From contig JAUDYN010000007.1 of assembly GCA_030407005.1 (NCBI GenBank), forward strand, positions 2,418,001 to 2,482,000: a DNA stretch of 64,000 bases, in the 5' to 3' direction. This document shows, one piece after another, positions 1 to 13,000 of this stretch (position 1 is the first letter of the stretch; the number at the start of each line of letters is the position of its first letter). Source of the stretch: Desarmillaria ectypa. Its lineage: Eukaryota > Basidiomycota > Agaricomycetes > Agaricales > Physalacriaceae. Position numbers and translations under genes: made by a program. Below the pieces are notes generated by a model that ran no database searches, was not told the DNA's origin, and worked only from the letters and a program-made list of their open reading frames with translations.

Positions 1-309
1 TGTATGTTCCAGATGTACGTCCAGATGTGTGGTCTCTACTTGACTACTAGACCTCAAACTAAGGCCTCATCCTCATCGGCCGAAATACGTGGATCTTCTG
101 ACACTGGTCGAAGCCCGAAAAGCTTAGAAATGTCTTCTGGAGCAGAATGGCAAAAAGATGCCGCACAAGTTGGCAATAATGGAGGTGACGTCAGCATGAC
201 ATGCCGAGTCGGAAGCCGGGTATCCCCTGCCTCGCCGACATAATACGCATATACTCGACCTGACACATATAACTGTCTCCCGGTCCAGATGGTCCGCCAC
301 TAGTCGAAC
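1..309. other. 5' edge of window; possible terminal exon of a minus-strand gene
   Basis: No complete gene is seen. On the minus strand a short reading frame from about 268 to 54 can be joined across an intron-like stretch (acceptor CTGCTCCAG near 127) and ends in an acidic tail, SADEDEALV, before a stop at 54. The donor would have to be GC (GGCATGT), and no family is recognised. The stretch is also the upstream region of the plus-strand gene that starts at 310, so it may simply be promoter and 5' leader. Confidence 0.25.
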
Positions 310-926
310 ATGTACCCTTATCCTTCCTACCACTACTTCTACCGCTGGCACCGCCGTCCGTCGCGTCTCCTCTGGTTCGCACTCGGAGCGGGCGCAGCGA
401 CCCTCTTCATGAAGCATCGGGAGGCGGCGAGCATGAACGGGAGGTTTTACTGGGGCTATTGCATGCGACATCCGGTAAACCATGGACCCGTTCCACCGCA
501 AAGCCGGATCGCTCAGTGGAGAGAAGAAACAGAGAACTGGAAGCCAACTCCACCGCCGGCTGTCCCTGTGGGTGCATCGGTATATGAGGGAAACAATATG
601 AATGGGTGGCGCGAACAGGAGTGGGAGGCAGAGAAGGAAAATATGAAGGCATTCGGCAAACAGGCCCAGGATGCTGTATGTTTCCTTTGTATCATTCGAC
701 AATTGCCTGACATGGGGTTAGATGACAGACATGTCAGAAGCTACGCTGGATTCCCTGCTTTCCACAGTAACAGCTCTCAAACGGGTGCGCAACTGTTAAT
801 GTCGTCTGTACAGATCCTCACCATGTCCAGAAACTCGCCCAACATCGTGCCCAACGAGAGCAGCAAGAGAAATTGCTTGAGGAAGAGATCGAGCAACACA
901 AGAAACATCCTCCGCGTTTCGTTTAG
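310..926 (+). CDS. Conserved small membrane-anchored protein of unknown function, 3 exons
   Basis: Exons 310-675, 722-784 and 831-926 give 174 residues; both introns are 46 nt, GT-AG and in phase 0. The N-terminus is Tyr/Pro/His-rich, followed by one hydrophobic segment (about residues 20-34, LLWFALGAGAATLFM). The middle is Trp/Pro-rich and the C-terminal third is a charged helix likely to form a coiled coil (KLAQHRAQREQQEKLLEEE), ending HPPRFV. This looks like a small single-pass protein of a type common in basidiomycete genomes, but I cannot name a function. The start is the first ATG of the frame. Without the second intron the frame stops at once after RVRNC, and the splice restores the helix, which supports the model. 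Confidence 0.75.
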
Positions 927-1761
927 AACGTTGCCAACCACAGCGACACCTTGCTTTAATTTTGCAATTATCTATAACTTTCCAGCATTCTCTAGCACCT
1001 TGTATCACCACCGAATCCATTAATGTATAGTCGACAATTATTCATGACCTTGGTCCCACATTCATTCATGGCTTTTCAATTTTATGGATCCACCCTGTAA
1101 CTACGGCGATAAACTACAGAGTGACCATTTACAATATCATTATATTACTCAAGCGGCCGAGCTTCAAGAACATCTCTCTTGCTGGACTCTGCTCAGATGG
1201 ATAGTCCTCTTTCTTCTTGGCTCCGATAGGCATGTTTTGCACTGGCTCACCCACCGCTGGATCCAGCTCACCTCGATATTTGTGAATCCGACACAGGCTC
1301 GACATTATACCGCGCTCCTGAAATGATTGGTGAAGTAGGATGACCTCTGCCTCTTGCTGGGAGAACAAACCACTAGGCTAGGAAACGAATCCTCGAAGGG
1401 CACGGATTTTTTTACGTAGCGGACCAGACACACGACTACCTTGCTTCAAACCTGTGTAGATTGCCATATCTTCTCGACGATCCCCGTCACCGTGTATCAT
1501 CACATATTTCTTGATCTTTACTTAGGTCAGCCCTCACCTTGCCGCCCTTCCCAGACGCAGCAGCGGTAAACAAATGATGAAGAACAAGATCCAGTTAACT
1601 TCGCGAGACAGAAGCAGCTCATGAGATGCATGAGATCCGAATGCCTGTGAACCCTCTGATGATACAACATATCCATTTAGAGATACATACAAAATGATCC
1701 ATTCATGCATCTCCCAAAATATCTTTGATGCCTGAAAAAATTATCGACAGCAACGGCAAAA
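927..1761. other. Intergenic stretch, no confident gene
   Basis: Between the small plus-strand gene and the 3' end of NBP35. A short minus-strand frame (about 1520 to 1378) reads as a basic tail with SGPLRKKIRALRGFVS before a stop and could be the last exon of a small gene with an intron at about 1435-1540, but no family is recognised. A second minus-strand frame at 1129-1368 looks random. Otherwise nothing is seen. Confidence 0.3.
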
Positions 1762-2846
1762 TTATTTGGGGGACGTACGATCTATTATATCCAGGTATGC
1801 CGTCGTCGCGGGACTATCTGGGTATTCGTCAATGAAGCTTACCCCATAATCTGCGCTCTTTCCTATCCGCGGATCCAGTGGAACGGAACCTAGAAGCTCC
1901 AACCCCGTTTCCTCCGCCAGCCTCTTTGCACCACCCGTAGTTGGTTTAAAGATTTGCGACTCTCCATTGCACTTTGGACACACAAATCCTGCCATATTCT
2001 CCACAATACCCAGCATCCTAACACCGACTTTGTGGCAAAAGTCGATTTCCCGTCGGACGTCCTGCAGAGCAACCTCTTGCGGTGTCGTCACTAGCACAGC
2101 GCCGTCTATACCGCTTTCCTTTAGGTACTGTACGACACTGAGGTGCTCGTCAGATGTCCCTGGTGGCGTGTCCACGACAAGATAGTCAAGATCTCCCCAA
2201 TCGACGTCTTTGAGGAATTGGGATATTAGTCCGTTCTTTTTCGGCCCTCGCCACATGACGGCGTCTTTGGATGATGGGAGCATGAAACCAACAGACATGA
2301 CGCCCAAGTTGTCCTGGACATATACCGGAGACCAGCCGGATGAAGATGCGTGCACTTGCTCGGAAGCTATACCCAGAATTGTAGGGATGGATGGACCACA
2401 AATGTCTACGTCCATGATGCCTGTCTTTCAAAGTTATTAGGGATGGGAGAGGCCTAGTTCACTGCGAAGGGGATTAGCGTACCTGAGTATCGTCATCCGA
2501 TGCAAATGCCCAGGCAAGCTGGGCAGTGAAAGTAGATTTTCCTACTCCCCCTTTGCCAGACAAGACGAGGATTTTCCGCTTAACGTTCGCCATTCGTTGC
2601 TTTATGAGCGGCAAAGCAGGATCTGGTCCCTTGGGTTTAATTGAGGCGCATACCTCTTGATTCGCGCAGCCAGCACAGGCATCTACTTTCCCTGCGAGTT
2701 CAGATTCGGTTCCCTGCGTAATTGAATGATTTGGACATGGGAAATTGTGGAATATGGTGATCAGCGCTTACTGGGCAATGCTCCGGAGCATTTGAGGGTA
2801 TCGAGACAGGATTTGGAATGGCTGTTGCAGTTTGGACCGCAATCAT
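1762..2846 (-). CDS. NBP35: Cytosolic Fe-S cluster assembly scaffold ATPase NBP35
   Basis: Exons 2772-2846, 2483-2713 and 1762-2424 (read right to left) give 322 residues, close to the usual ~330. It is the Mrp/NBP35 P-loop NTPase that, with Cfd1, builds 4Fe-4S clusters in the cytosol for transfer to cytosolic and nuclear apoproteins. The N-terminal cluster motif is exact: C24-x13-C38-x2-C41-x5-C47. The deviant Walker A follows ([10 protein letters not shown]), then [11 protein letters not shown], the Walker B region ([14 protein letters not shown]) and the central CPKC cluster pair ([11 protein letters not shown]). Introns are 57-58 nt, GT-AG, both in phase 0. The ATG at 2846 is the first usable start and gives the short N-terminus typical of the family. 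It is divergent from the LIM-RhoGAP gene. Identification is certain. Confidence 0.96.
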
Positions 2847-3974
2847 GTTCCTGCAGGGAATAGGACAAGGACGCAGCAAGAAATTCGAAAGCAGGTTGCT
2901 GACTACATCATATTTCCGCTTTGGGGTGCAAATTTTCACGTGAATGTGAGTCACTTGCGCTTTTTTTGGATTACAATTATTTAAAAAAAGAATTTGTTCT
3001 CTGATATGCTATGTGCTAATTTCAAAAAAAATATGTTTTTATCAGTGGTATCCCTACATTCATCCCCATGTCCGGAGTCGGATTGTGTGGAGAACTCAGA
3101 TGCTGGTCAGGACTCCTCAAAACATTGACACAAGTACAACAAAAAACCCCTCGGAGCGTCAATGCTATTCAGAGCCAAATTAGCCTGACGTTATGAGGGG
3201 ACAGCGGCTCCTGGATGCATAGATGTAGGGGTTGGAATGAATGTGACTGCTTCCACCTGGATCAGCTGGGTATAAGAACTCCTGTATACTGTGTAATGTT
3301 GACGCCGACGTGATCCATGATGCCAGTTTTCCAGGGCCGAACCAACGATGGAGGCTCGAACGAGTAAACAGTGCGTAAAAGGAGGTAAAGGTGTGACAGT
3401 GCTGTGGTCAGGTTGTCCACGAGGGCTGAAATGAACGACCGGTAAGGGAGCGAGGGCATCAGATTTTATCGTTGTCGAGTAAGGGATTGATTGAACCTGC
3501 CCATCGACAGCAGCACAGCTAGATATCTTTACGGGAAAGCTGTATACACCACCGCTTTTACGTGTAACTCTAACCGCATGTCACTCTTTCAGTCTCGTGG
3601 TAGCACTAAGTAACGTACCTTTCATCGACCTAGGCAAGTCCGAGGCTTGCACGAAATCAACCAATTGATGTCACACCAGACCGGCCAGTAAAAGGACTAG
3701 GCGATGAGAAAAAAAGTGATGAAAAATAGGTTACGGCTCGAGGTCTCGAGGGACTATTCCTGTAGTCAAGATCTTCAACGACGGGGAATGAACAAGTGTA
3801 CGATGGGCAAGGGAGCCCAGTGACGGGGAGTGACGAAGCTGTGTCACGATCTGTGACAAAGACTCCTCTCAAGTGCTTATTGCTCTCCAGCGAGCTCATC
3901 GTCGTCCACGTTCTCCTCGCGCCTCCCATCGGCGTCCACTACGCTGGCGAATCACAAGTATTTGCTGCCCCACC
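2847..3974. other. Divergent intergenic region between NBP35 and the LIM-RhoGAP gene
   Basis: About 1.1 kb holding the promoters and leaders of two divergent genes. It has A/T-rich runs near 2960-3040 and otherwise only short shadow frames. No repeat or RNA gene was recognised. Confidence 0.4.
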
Positions 3975-6900
3975 ATGAACAGAGACCAAGAAAGCGGGAG
4001 GTCACCGTCTCCATGGTCTAACGGCCAGTCTCGTGGACAGCCTCTGGGCCTCTCCGTCGATGCTCGCAACGGCAAAGCCCTATCCCAGTCGACGAGTACG
4101 AGCTCAAGCCCATATTCTGCCCCTCCCACCAGCGCTACTCGCCCACCCGACCGACCCCAAATCCCTACGAGATCATCCACTGTCGGTTCGAGTGAGCCTG
4201 ATCGCAGTACCGCACCAAAGGAGAGTAGACCGACAGCTCGTAGTGAAGATCTCAACCATTCAAGTAGTCCACGACCTGTCCCTGGGTTCTTGAGAACAAG
4301 TCGTTCTACCACCCCTGCCGGATCAAGCTCGACTAGGCCGCATCCGCCATCGTCTTCAGGGCACTCTGACGATTCTACCCACTACACCAATGAAAAGCGT
4401 AGGAGCGTCGCGTCCTTTTCCTCAGCTCGCTCGAGCTCGTCGACCTCCGAAAGAGTCCCTCCCCCTTCATCTAGTGCTTCTTCCACCACAAATACCTCAT
4501 CGACCATAGCCACAGTTCCTGCGTGCGTACACATTCCTTCGCATTCTCTGTGCAGCCCATTCCTTACATCTTTCGTAGTACATGCTCGTCGTGTGGTAAA
4601 GTGATGCAGGGGCCGTTTGTTCGTGCGCTGGGAACCGTCTTCCACTTGAACTGTTTCAAGTGCATGGTGCGCCTATCCGTTCATGCGTCTGTATGACACG
4701 ATTCATTTCTTGTGTCTAGGACTGTGGTGATGTTGTCGCCTCCAAATTCTTCCCTATCGAAGGTCCAGACGGGAAGCAACAACCTCTTTGCGAGCGAGAT
4801 TACTTCCGGCGGCTTAATCTCATATGCGCAAAATGTGGGATGGCACTGAGGGGCAGCTACATCACCGCTTGCAACAAGAAATACCACGTCGAGCATTTTA
4901 CATGCTCGTTATGTCCTACTTTATTTGGACCGCAGGATTCGTACTACGAGCATGACGGCGATGTCTACTGTCACTTCCACTACTCAACCCGTTTCGCGAC
5001 CAAGTGCGCAGGATGTAACAGTGCGATCTTGAAGCAGTTTGTGGAAATCAACAGGAATATGCGGGATGAATGTTGGCATCCAGAGTGTTACATGATCAAC
5101 AAGGTACGAACCGCATGCCTTTGTCATATCCCGACGACGGGCTGATGTTGGGATTTAGTTCTGGAACGTTAAAGTAACATCGAGACGACCAAATAGTACG
5201 GCGTCGTTGGATGGAGATGAGGCATACATAGAGGAGGAGCAGCGGGAGACACCTACATCACTCAAAGATAAACAGATTAGAATGGAGCAGCAGGTTTATA
5301 GGATATGGACGTGCGTTTCTCCCTCCTTCTCTTACACCTATAGTCCTCATAGGGTCCGCAAAACAGGGTCCTCTCTGCATTTGAAGAGAGTAGTGCAGCC
5401 TGTATCTCAGATATGCTTCGGCAAGTCAGCAATGGGCAGTACCTCGAGGCAATACGGATGGCTGAGAAATTCATACTGCACGTTGAAGTCCTCTTTGCAA
5501 CTGTTGATGATTTGGAACATCAATTTGCACGGTTAAATATGAAAGGTGCGCTCGGCGCTTACTTCATCTCAGGACCTACCAATTCACGCCAATATGTTTC
5601 ACTAGGCATGTCTCATGTTCGCGAAGCTCGGATGCTTTGTCGAAAAACGGTGGAGCTTTTTACGCTTCTGTCGCACACACAAGAGACAGGTACTCGACGG
5701 ATGGGGATGACGCAGGAGCTACTAGCCCTTGTGACGGGTCTCGCCCATTACTTGAAGATTCTAATACGCATAGCACTCACTGGCGCATTAAAACTGGAAC
5801 GTGAGGGTAGCGTGCGAGAAGCTATGTCGTCGTTCTTAGACAAGTTGCATCTGCTGGCTGTGCAAGGAGGTAACCCAAGTGCGAGGAGGGTTATAAAAGG
5901 TCATAATGGAGAGGCGCTAGTTGTCGTTAATGGCGGAGGCAATGCGGGCACGCAAGGTGTGACATATGGCTTTAGGAGTCTCGCGCCCGAGAATGCAGGT
6001 GAATCACCATTCTCTAGCTCTGGTTCCGGAGGGAGCGGTATGGGCGGGTCACTAAACTCAAACCATCCTCCATCGGATCTTTGTGTCAAATGTAGTCAGA
6101 CGGTTGAGGAGGACTGTGTGCGGCTTGGGACCTACCAGAGGTGGCATTCACAGTGCGTGCAGTGTGCCAAGTGTGGGAGAGTGGCGGCCGTCCCAATACT
6201 GAAGGAGCGGTCAAATACTGTGGACGAGAAGCAATTGGAGTCCGGGAAGGAAGGGCAGCCGAAATTGTCGACTGCACGGAGACCGCCGGCTAACGTTGGT
6301 CTCTTCGTATATGAAGTCGACTCCAAGAAGGACACGACGTCGTTTGGGGAAGTACCAACAGTTTTACTGTGCACAGAGCATGCCCATGCAGGATGCCGAG
6401 GAGGGTTCCAAGCGGTGCAGAGACTAGAGCAGTATGCGTTCCTTTTGAATGTAGCGCTGCGGAGATTATATCTACTACTCAAGAGACAGGGCGTCGTTCC
6501 GCTATCTCCTGGTGAGTCTTATATACGTCTAGTCTTATTCAAAGTATTTAATTCCTGGCAACCAGAAACCGCTACGAATTCCAGTTCCGGCAAATCAGGA
6601 GAAATAGATCCCTATCGAAACTCTGCTGACATTATGCGGATGAAATCTGTGCATCTTGACAGGAAACTCTCAGCAACGGCTCGTCTGCCCAAAAGATCGA
6701 CCATTGTGGAAAGTCCGGCCGGTCGGAGCGTACATCCGTCCGATGTACTCAGCTCGCAAAAGTCCCAGGATGTGCACGCACATTCACATTCACACCACTC
6801 GCATGCGCACACGCAGGGCCCACAACATGGTCAAGTGAGCTCGCCGGCACAAGGCAGGTCACCACCGCAGGCATATCAAGCACCATCATCGGCCCCCGCC

Positions 6901-8643
6901 AACAACAACCGGCTGCATGTTGGGCATCTGCCAACAGACGCCCAAGGGCAAATCCTGCGGCCCGCATTTGCTAGGAATAACACTGAGGTGATGATAGTGG
7001 ATGAAAGCGCTCCGAATTCACCAGCGCTGGGTGACGAGGCGGGCAATATGCAGGACCATATCCCAACGCGAGATGACGGTATAACACTTGCTGATATTCC
7101 ACAGTTGATGGAAGCTGCGCAAGCAAGGGAACAGCAGCGGTCACTGCCGAGACAGAGTTCGATACCGTACATCGCGGAATTGAGTGCCCTGGAGTTAGCG
7201 ATTGTCAAGCATAGTGCAGTACTTGCCCTTACACGATCTCCGCTGAAGGATCAAATTGACTTGGATGAGTTATTGGAGATGGTGGAAACGAAGAAGAGTG
7301 GGTTCTGGAATAAACTGTTTAAGGGTGATAAAAAGAATGTTAAAAAGAAAGGTACGCACAGTGTAGATCTACGAGGCTTGGACCTGACCGTTGATCAATG
7401 CGCAGGCGTATTTGGCGTTCCTTTGGAGTTGCTCGTTCAGGGAGAGGGCTCGGACTCTTTATTGGGAGCATCGAGAGCTACCCTGAGGGTGCCGAGTTTT
7501 ATTGACGATGTTATATCTGCCATGAGACAAATGGGTACATCTTGAACACCTCTTTATAATCAGACTTGACTAATCTCTGCCGTACAGATATGTCGGTCGA
7601 AGGAATCTTCCGAAAGAATGGCAACATTCGGCGCTTAAAGGAGTTAACAGAAGCCATAGACAAGGATCCCTCGTCCGTCGATCTCACGACGGACAATCCT
7701 GTCCAGCTCGCAGCCCTGCTCAAGAAATTTTTGCGAGATCTTCCCGATCCCCTAATGACTTACAAGCTACACAAACTCCTGGTGGCTTCACAGTGTGAGT
7801 TGTTTTTCTCGAAGAACATTTGTTAGCTCATCCCGTAAACGTTTAGCACTTCCGAACGAGGCAGACCGGAAGCGGCTTCTCCATATGCTGTCTGTTATCA
7901 TGCCGAAGAGTCATCGGGATACAATGGAAGTCCTTTTCGTGTTCCTGAAATGGGTAGCATCATTTGCTCATATGGACGCTGAGACGGGGAGCAAGATGGA
8001 TCTAAGCAATCTAGCAACGGTGATCTGCCCAAGTATATTGTACTCTCGCGGTCGGGATGCAGTACGCGATGAGAGTTTTGGCGCCATCCGAGTGGTCACA
8101 GCTCTCTTGGAGAATCAAGACGAGTTCTTTACCGTTCCTCAGGAATTCCTACCCATCCTGCACGATCAGGAGTACTTCGCCAACTCGATGGAGCTTCCTG
8201 GAAAGGATTTCATGAAGAAGTGCGATACGTATCAAAGGGTCAAGGCGGTCAATGGACGAACACCGGCACTCATGTACAACGTCCCTAATGGGAGCACTCC
8301 ACGCTTCCCTCAGCCGACCTCCCCAACATTACAGGAGAGGCCTAATCTAGGCTTGTCGATGCCACAAAATGGCGCACGGCCTTATCCTGGTGGGATGCCT
8401 ATGTCCAACTCTCTGTATCCGTCCAACTTACCCTCGTTGCTGCCATCCCAGGGCCAGGGCGCGATGCAGAAACCACAAAGGAACCAGGAGCAGGTAGATG
8501 ACTGGCCAAGTACTCCCCGACCGATTGACGCACCACCAAGGCCGGGATCACGACCTTCGTCATTTACGCAGGCCCGGCCGAGCGCAGACCAACCCTCATT
8601 TGTACCTACTGGATATCCGTCAGCGGTCCGGCAGCGTACATGA
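3975..8643 (+). CDS. LIM-domain Rho GTPase-activating protein (Lrg1/Rga type)
   Basis: Eight exons: 3975-4522, 4579-4666, 4720-5103, 5159-5310, 5367-6511, 6566-7534, 7588-7794, 7847-8643; 1429 residues, all phases close. Order: a Ser/Thr/Pro-rich N-terminus (1-182); LIM1 starting CSSCGK; LIM2 (CAKCGMALRG...CHFHYS); a partial third LIM (CAGCNSAIL...CWHPEC); a long helical region; a further LIM-like finger (CVKCSQTVEEDC...CAKCGR); a low-complexity stretch with a His/Ser run; then RhoGAP. The GAP catalytic loop is intact (VEGIFRKNGN, Arg finger present) and the second block (KFLRDLPDPLM) is conserved. In yeasts this family inactivates Rho1 and so restrains glucan synthesis and the Mpk1 cell-wall pathway, whose kinase lies 8 kb downstream. 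The start ATG has a good context (CACCATGA). The 54-nt intron at 6512-6565 is a multiple of three without stops, so it is the least certain junction. Confidence 0.93.
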
Positions 8644-10086
8644 TACGTGTCGGGTCGGCTTTGTTCGTCACTTGTTCTCGCATTGATTGGATTAAACCAC
8701 TCTCCTCATTTACACACCACGAAGTTGGTGTTCATTGCATTCTTTCCGTATTATTCCTCTTGTTTGGTTTCCATTATCTGTAGTTTACCATTGTCGCTTC
8801 TGTTTCTAACTTCTTCACGATCGCTTACTTTTCATCTATTGATATGACAAGGACGACTTATCTCGCAGTACTTACGATACCCAGGCATAGGAGATATTGC
8901 GTCCAAGTCCACAGGGACCTGGCGTTGTAGCATGCAGAGTCTAAGACTAAAATGTACCTATTTTTCAGCGGTGAAATAGGCGAGACTCAACTTGGGCTGC
9001 GCACCGTTATCGTATTGTACGGTGATACGGCTTCCGTGTACGGTATACGTACCGTAGCCGTGAGCCCTTTAAGACATACTGCACAGTACGGCCGTCGACG
9101 GCCGCATTCGCGTGGTGGTTGCTACAAAGGTTAAGCGCGTACTTTTGAGGTCCGTTCATGTCTTTAGGTGTATGTGAGGGTGACTTTGGAGTCTTTTTGC
9201 GTGTCCCATGCTTTTACGAACAATTTACAACCGGGTATTATGCAAGCCCCTGAGCACTTTCGGGGTCACCAAAACGGTCAATTTCTTCGTTAAGTACTCG
9301 GAGTATTTTACATAAACTGTATAATATGTTCGTCTGCTATGTCTTGAGGACCATATAAACATAGATTAGAAGAACATACTCACCACACCCATACGACCAT
9401 AATTGTACGGACCGACGCCGTCAGCATCTTGAAGTGTACGGTGTATGGACGGTTACCCGCTCAACCAGGATGTCTCTAGGCTTTCCTAATGGCAACGATT
9501 GTTACAAAAGGGCACCGATTAAGATTGTTGAATCTTTGGATTTTGAATAGATTGCCTAATGAGCTCCGATTGTACATGACTGGACTATATAAGTTTCTAA
9601 AAAAAGTGTAGCGTCTCTGGTAAGGAACATATCTCCACGTCAACGACAGCCAAAATGGCTAGTGAACGCTCCAGCTGAGACGCATGGCATTGGTCTAGAA
9701 CACGCGGTAGACTCCTGCAAGAAAAGGAAGAAAAATCGCAGGGGGACAATGTGCGAGTCCATGAAATGAGTTGAAGAAAAAAAGAGGTTTCCCACAAGGA
9801 CGTTATAGGCCTGATGTATGCACTTATTTGGTGACTCCCGTGACTCGTTCGACCCGGAATAGCCCGGAATGTATGTAAGGCAGCCTATTAGTGGAGTTCT
9901 GACACACTCAGTCAATGAATTGCAAATTGGATGGGGCAAGAAAATAGATAGATCTCCACCATAGTATAGCATGTGCATAAAGTCCATAAAACATAAAGTA
10001 CTCAGCAAGGAAAGCAAACCATAATAACCAGCATGATCATGGTGTCCTTAAAGCAAAAATCAAAACGAGACTAGCCCATCAAAACC
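8644..10086. other. Long intergenic region with a cluster of GTACGG/CCGTAC dyads
   Basis: About 1.4 kb between two convergent genes. From about 9008 to 9455 the hexamer GTACGG and its complement recur, including near-palindromes (ACGGTATACGTACCGT around 9040) and a perfect 14-bp palindrome GGCCGTCGACGGCC at 9090-9103. No coding frame is convincing. It could be the remnant of a non-autonomous DNA element or simply a structured 3' intergenic region; no clear terminal inverted repeats or target duplication were seen. Confidence 0.4.
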
Positions 10087-13000
10087 TTACTTCTTATCCA
10101 CTACATCATCCTCTGCATCACTAGCCATAGTTCTCCTGGAAAAGGCCGCGCTCCGCCCAAGAACGCTCGAGGGTCGCCTGCTGGGACTTCCCGACAACCG
10201 TTTATAGGATGGGCTTGCGGACCTATTCGACGATGTCACGCTGTTCCGGTTCAAATTTGACACCATGCTCGAAACCGTACCACCTCCCACTGGTCTCGGT
10301 CCTCGTGCTCCCCTAGGACCTTTTACTCCACCCGAAACCGACCTCGAAATCTTCGCCGGATCCTCTTTAGGCGGTGTTGGACTACGGGAACTCACTTTGC
10401 TTTGGTTTGACCTTGTAGAGATCGAAGAGCTCGGACGCTTCACGTCTGAAGGGACAGGAGACACAGGTACAACAGGATGGCTTTGTGCTGGTGCCGCGAC
10501 ATCCCCAGCTAGTACCTCAGGCTCCGGAGGTGGATCAACGAACTTGGGCATGGGGGGTGTCACATCATCCTCCGGCTCCGGTGGAGGCTCCTTAAACGTC
10601 GGTCGTGGCGGAAGGTCGTCATCTTCAGTGGGTGGTTCCTTGAACGTAGGACGAGGGGGCAAATCTGGGTCCACAGCAGCCGGTGGTGGAGGCGGAGGAA
10701 GCAACGGTGCTGCCTCTACCACCGGTTCCGGTTTCTCTTCAAGAGGTGGTGGTGGTGGTGGACTGGCCATCACAGGGGGAGTGGGAGGGGGAGGTAACGG
10801 TTCCGAAGACTTCTCAGGCGACTTCACGGACTTGAGATTCTGTTGCGCAAAGAATTGATTGACGCCTCCAACTGAGATCCTATTTCCTCTACTTTGCCTC
10901 ATATCAACCGGCGCGGTACGCTTGCGAAGTGGTATTTTGCGTTCAGATTCCCGCTTTTTGCGTGCAATAGTGGAAGGCAGGATGGCGTCATAGTTCTTAA
11001 CCAGATCGATGAAGAATACTAGAAAGAAAGTTTAAATCAAAGCAGGAAGGCACACAAATGATCTTACGTGTTGGATGCCGATCTTGAATTGATATTTCAG
11101 ACTCGTATTTGGGCCGGAGGATAGCTTAACATAATTTAGACTAGGATCCTGACATGAAATCATTGACCTACTGCGACTGATAGACAACGCAAGTTTCGTG
11201 ATGTATACCTCGTTAGCTTCTTCGACAGTTGTAGAGTCAATAAGCCTAATAAATAAATTTCAGTCAGTCCGTCTCCCTCACGTTATCATGACCATTAACC
11301 CACGTTTTTAAGTGCTTGATGATAGCATCCAGAACATATAGGTGCGCCCTTGGAAGCTTCTGAAGTGCCGTACCAAGTTCGATAATGCGTTGCTCTTCAC
11401 CTTCGGCCTTCACAGCCGAGCCGACAGTCGGGTATAGTTTCCGGAATTCCTCCCATCCCTCGTACAAAGCAATTGGAGGATTCAACTCCAGTAACCAAAG
11501 TTTGATGGTGCTAGCGATGACTGGTGCATCATATTTGGTAAATATTTCTGCTGGGATAGGTCCTTGTGGAGGGACGGCATTCAGCGTCTCTCTGAGATGG
11601 TGGACTGCCGGTAACGGTACTTCGTATATCCAAGTCTTTCTCTTCTCTGATCGTGATATATTATTGGTCACAATTTAGCAGACGATGCCAATGGAACTTA
11701 CCATCATCACTCGGCAATCTGGTATACGCTTCTGTGAGACCTTGGAGTAGAGCGGTCAACACAGGAGGAATAAGGTCCTTTTTCTCTTCCTCGGAAGTAA
11801 TACTGTTCCAACCGCCTTCGGCCCACTTTCGTAAATCAATACCAAACACGATGTCGGACTCATCATGTGCGACCGACTCATAAACCTGCGCGTTTGGTCG
11901 GAAAGGTCCAGTGTGATATCGCTCAATCAACGCCGTCAGGTCGGACTCGGGCTGGAATGCAGTGATGAGTGTCTTTGATCTCTTGTTTGAAGGTTCAAGA
12001 GATTTAGGAAGATTCGATACTGTTCCCTGGTACTGAAGTAATACTGGAAAACGAAAATAAAATCAATTTGACAGCAGCTTTTCATCGCACAGACGTTCGT
12101 ACCAGTTTTCACAGCACGAAGTCGCTCCAACTCCCAGCGCTGAAGAGTTTTCAATGTGTCTTCCAGCCTTTCCTCAAGAGCTAATCGTTGACGGTCAAGC
12201 TTCCGTACTGCTAAGCGATACGCTTTATCGGCCTCTTCAGCCTCACGCCGTGCTCTAACATACATCGGCTCTCCATTTGCTTGAGCATTCAGCGCCTTGC
12301 TAACAAGATTAACAAAGTTGTTTGTGCGCTTGAAAAGAGCCTCAGGCTGTAATTTGGCGGCCGGAGAAGAAATACTATCGGGGTTTTTGCCTTCGATATC
12401 AAATGCCTGCCAAAAAAACAACGTGAGTGGCAATGATATTATCCAATGAAACGCACGCATACCTTGGGGCGGAATTGGTAAAATGCGTCATCGGAATGTT
12501 CGAACTGATTCCCGAATTCGCCTATTCTCCTCAAGAGGCCGTCGCGCTCTGTCAAGTCTTTCGCCGCCTCTTCGGCTCTGTCCAGGCTGCCCCCGAACCC
12601 GTGGACGTTCTCGTTCAGCCACGCAACAAATTCTTCTCCAGTGAAGCAATCCTGATACTCCCCAAGTAAGGGAACTCTAACAGGGCGGAGGTTAAGCTCA
12701 ATTGCAGCTTTACTGAGCAATTGAGATACCGCGGCCGGCGGAAGAGAAAGTCCGGCGAGGAGCATGGGGGGCTCAGGAAAGGGGGGCATCGGTGATGGAG
12801 GTTTTTCAAATGTGCTTGGAGGAAGCATAGGTGACATAGGAGGGGGCGAAGCTGCGAGCGGGGGAGGAGACATCGACCTGTCGACCTCCTTACCCTTTCC
12901 CTTGTCGAGCTTGGGTATTTCTGGTATCTTCTCGGGTTCAGCGACAATTTCGGGTTTGCTCGGTGGAGAAGCGACCCCTGATGCAGTAGATAGGGTGCTA

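Noticed and set aside
124..702. Minus-strand frame of 192 codons overlapping the first plus-strand gene
   Set aside because: Antisense shadow; the plus-strand exons give a coherent helical protein and two clean introns.
1129..1368. 79-codon minus-strand frame
   Set aside because: No motif, no supporting splice structure; likely chance.
10265..10858. Plus-strand Gly/Ser-rich frame of 197 codons
   Set aside because: Antisense of the Pro-rich tail of the Rgd2-type gene; Gly runs mirror Pro codons.
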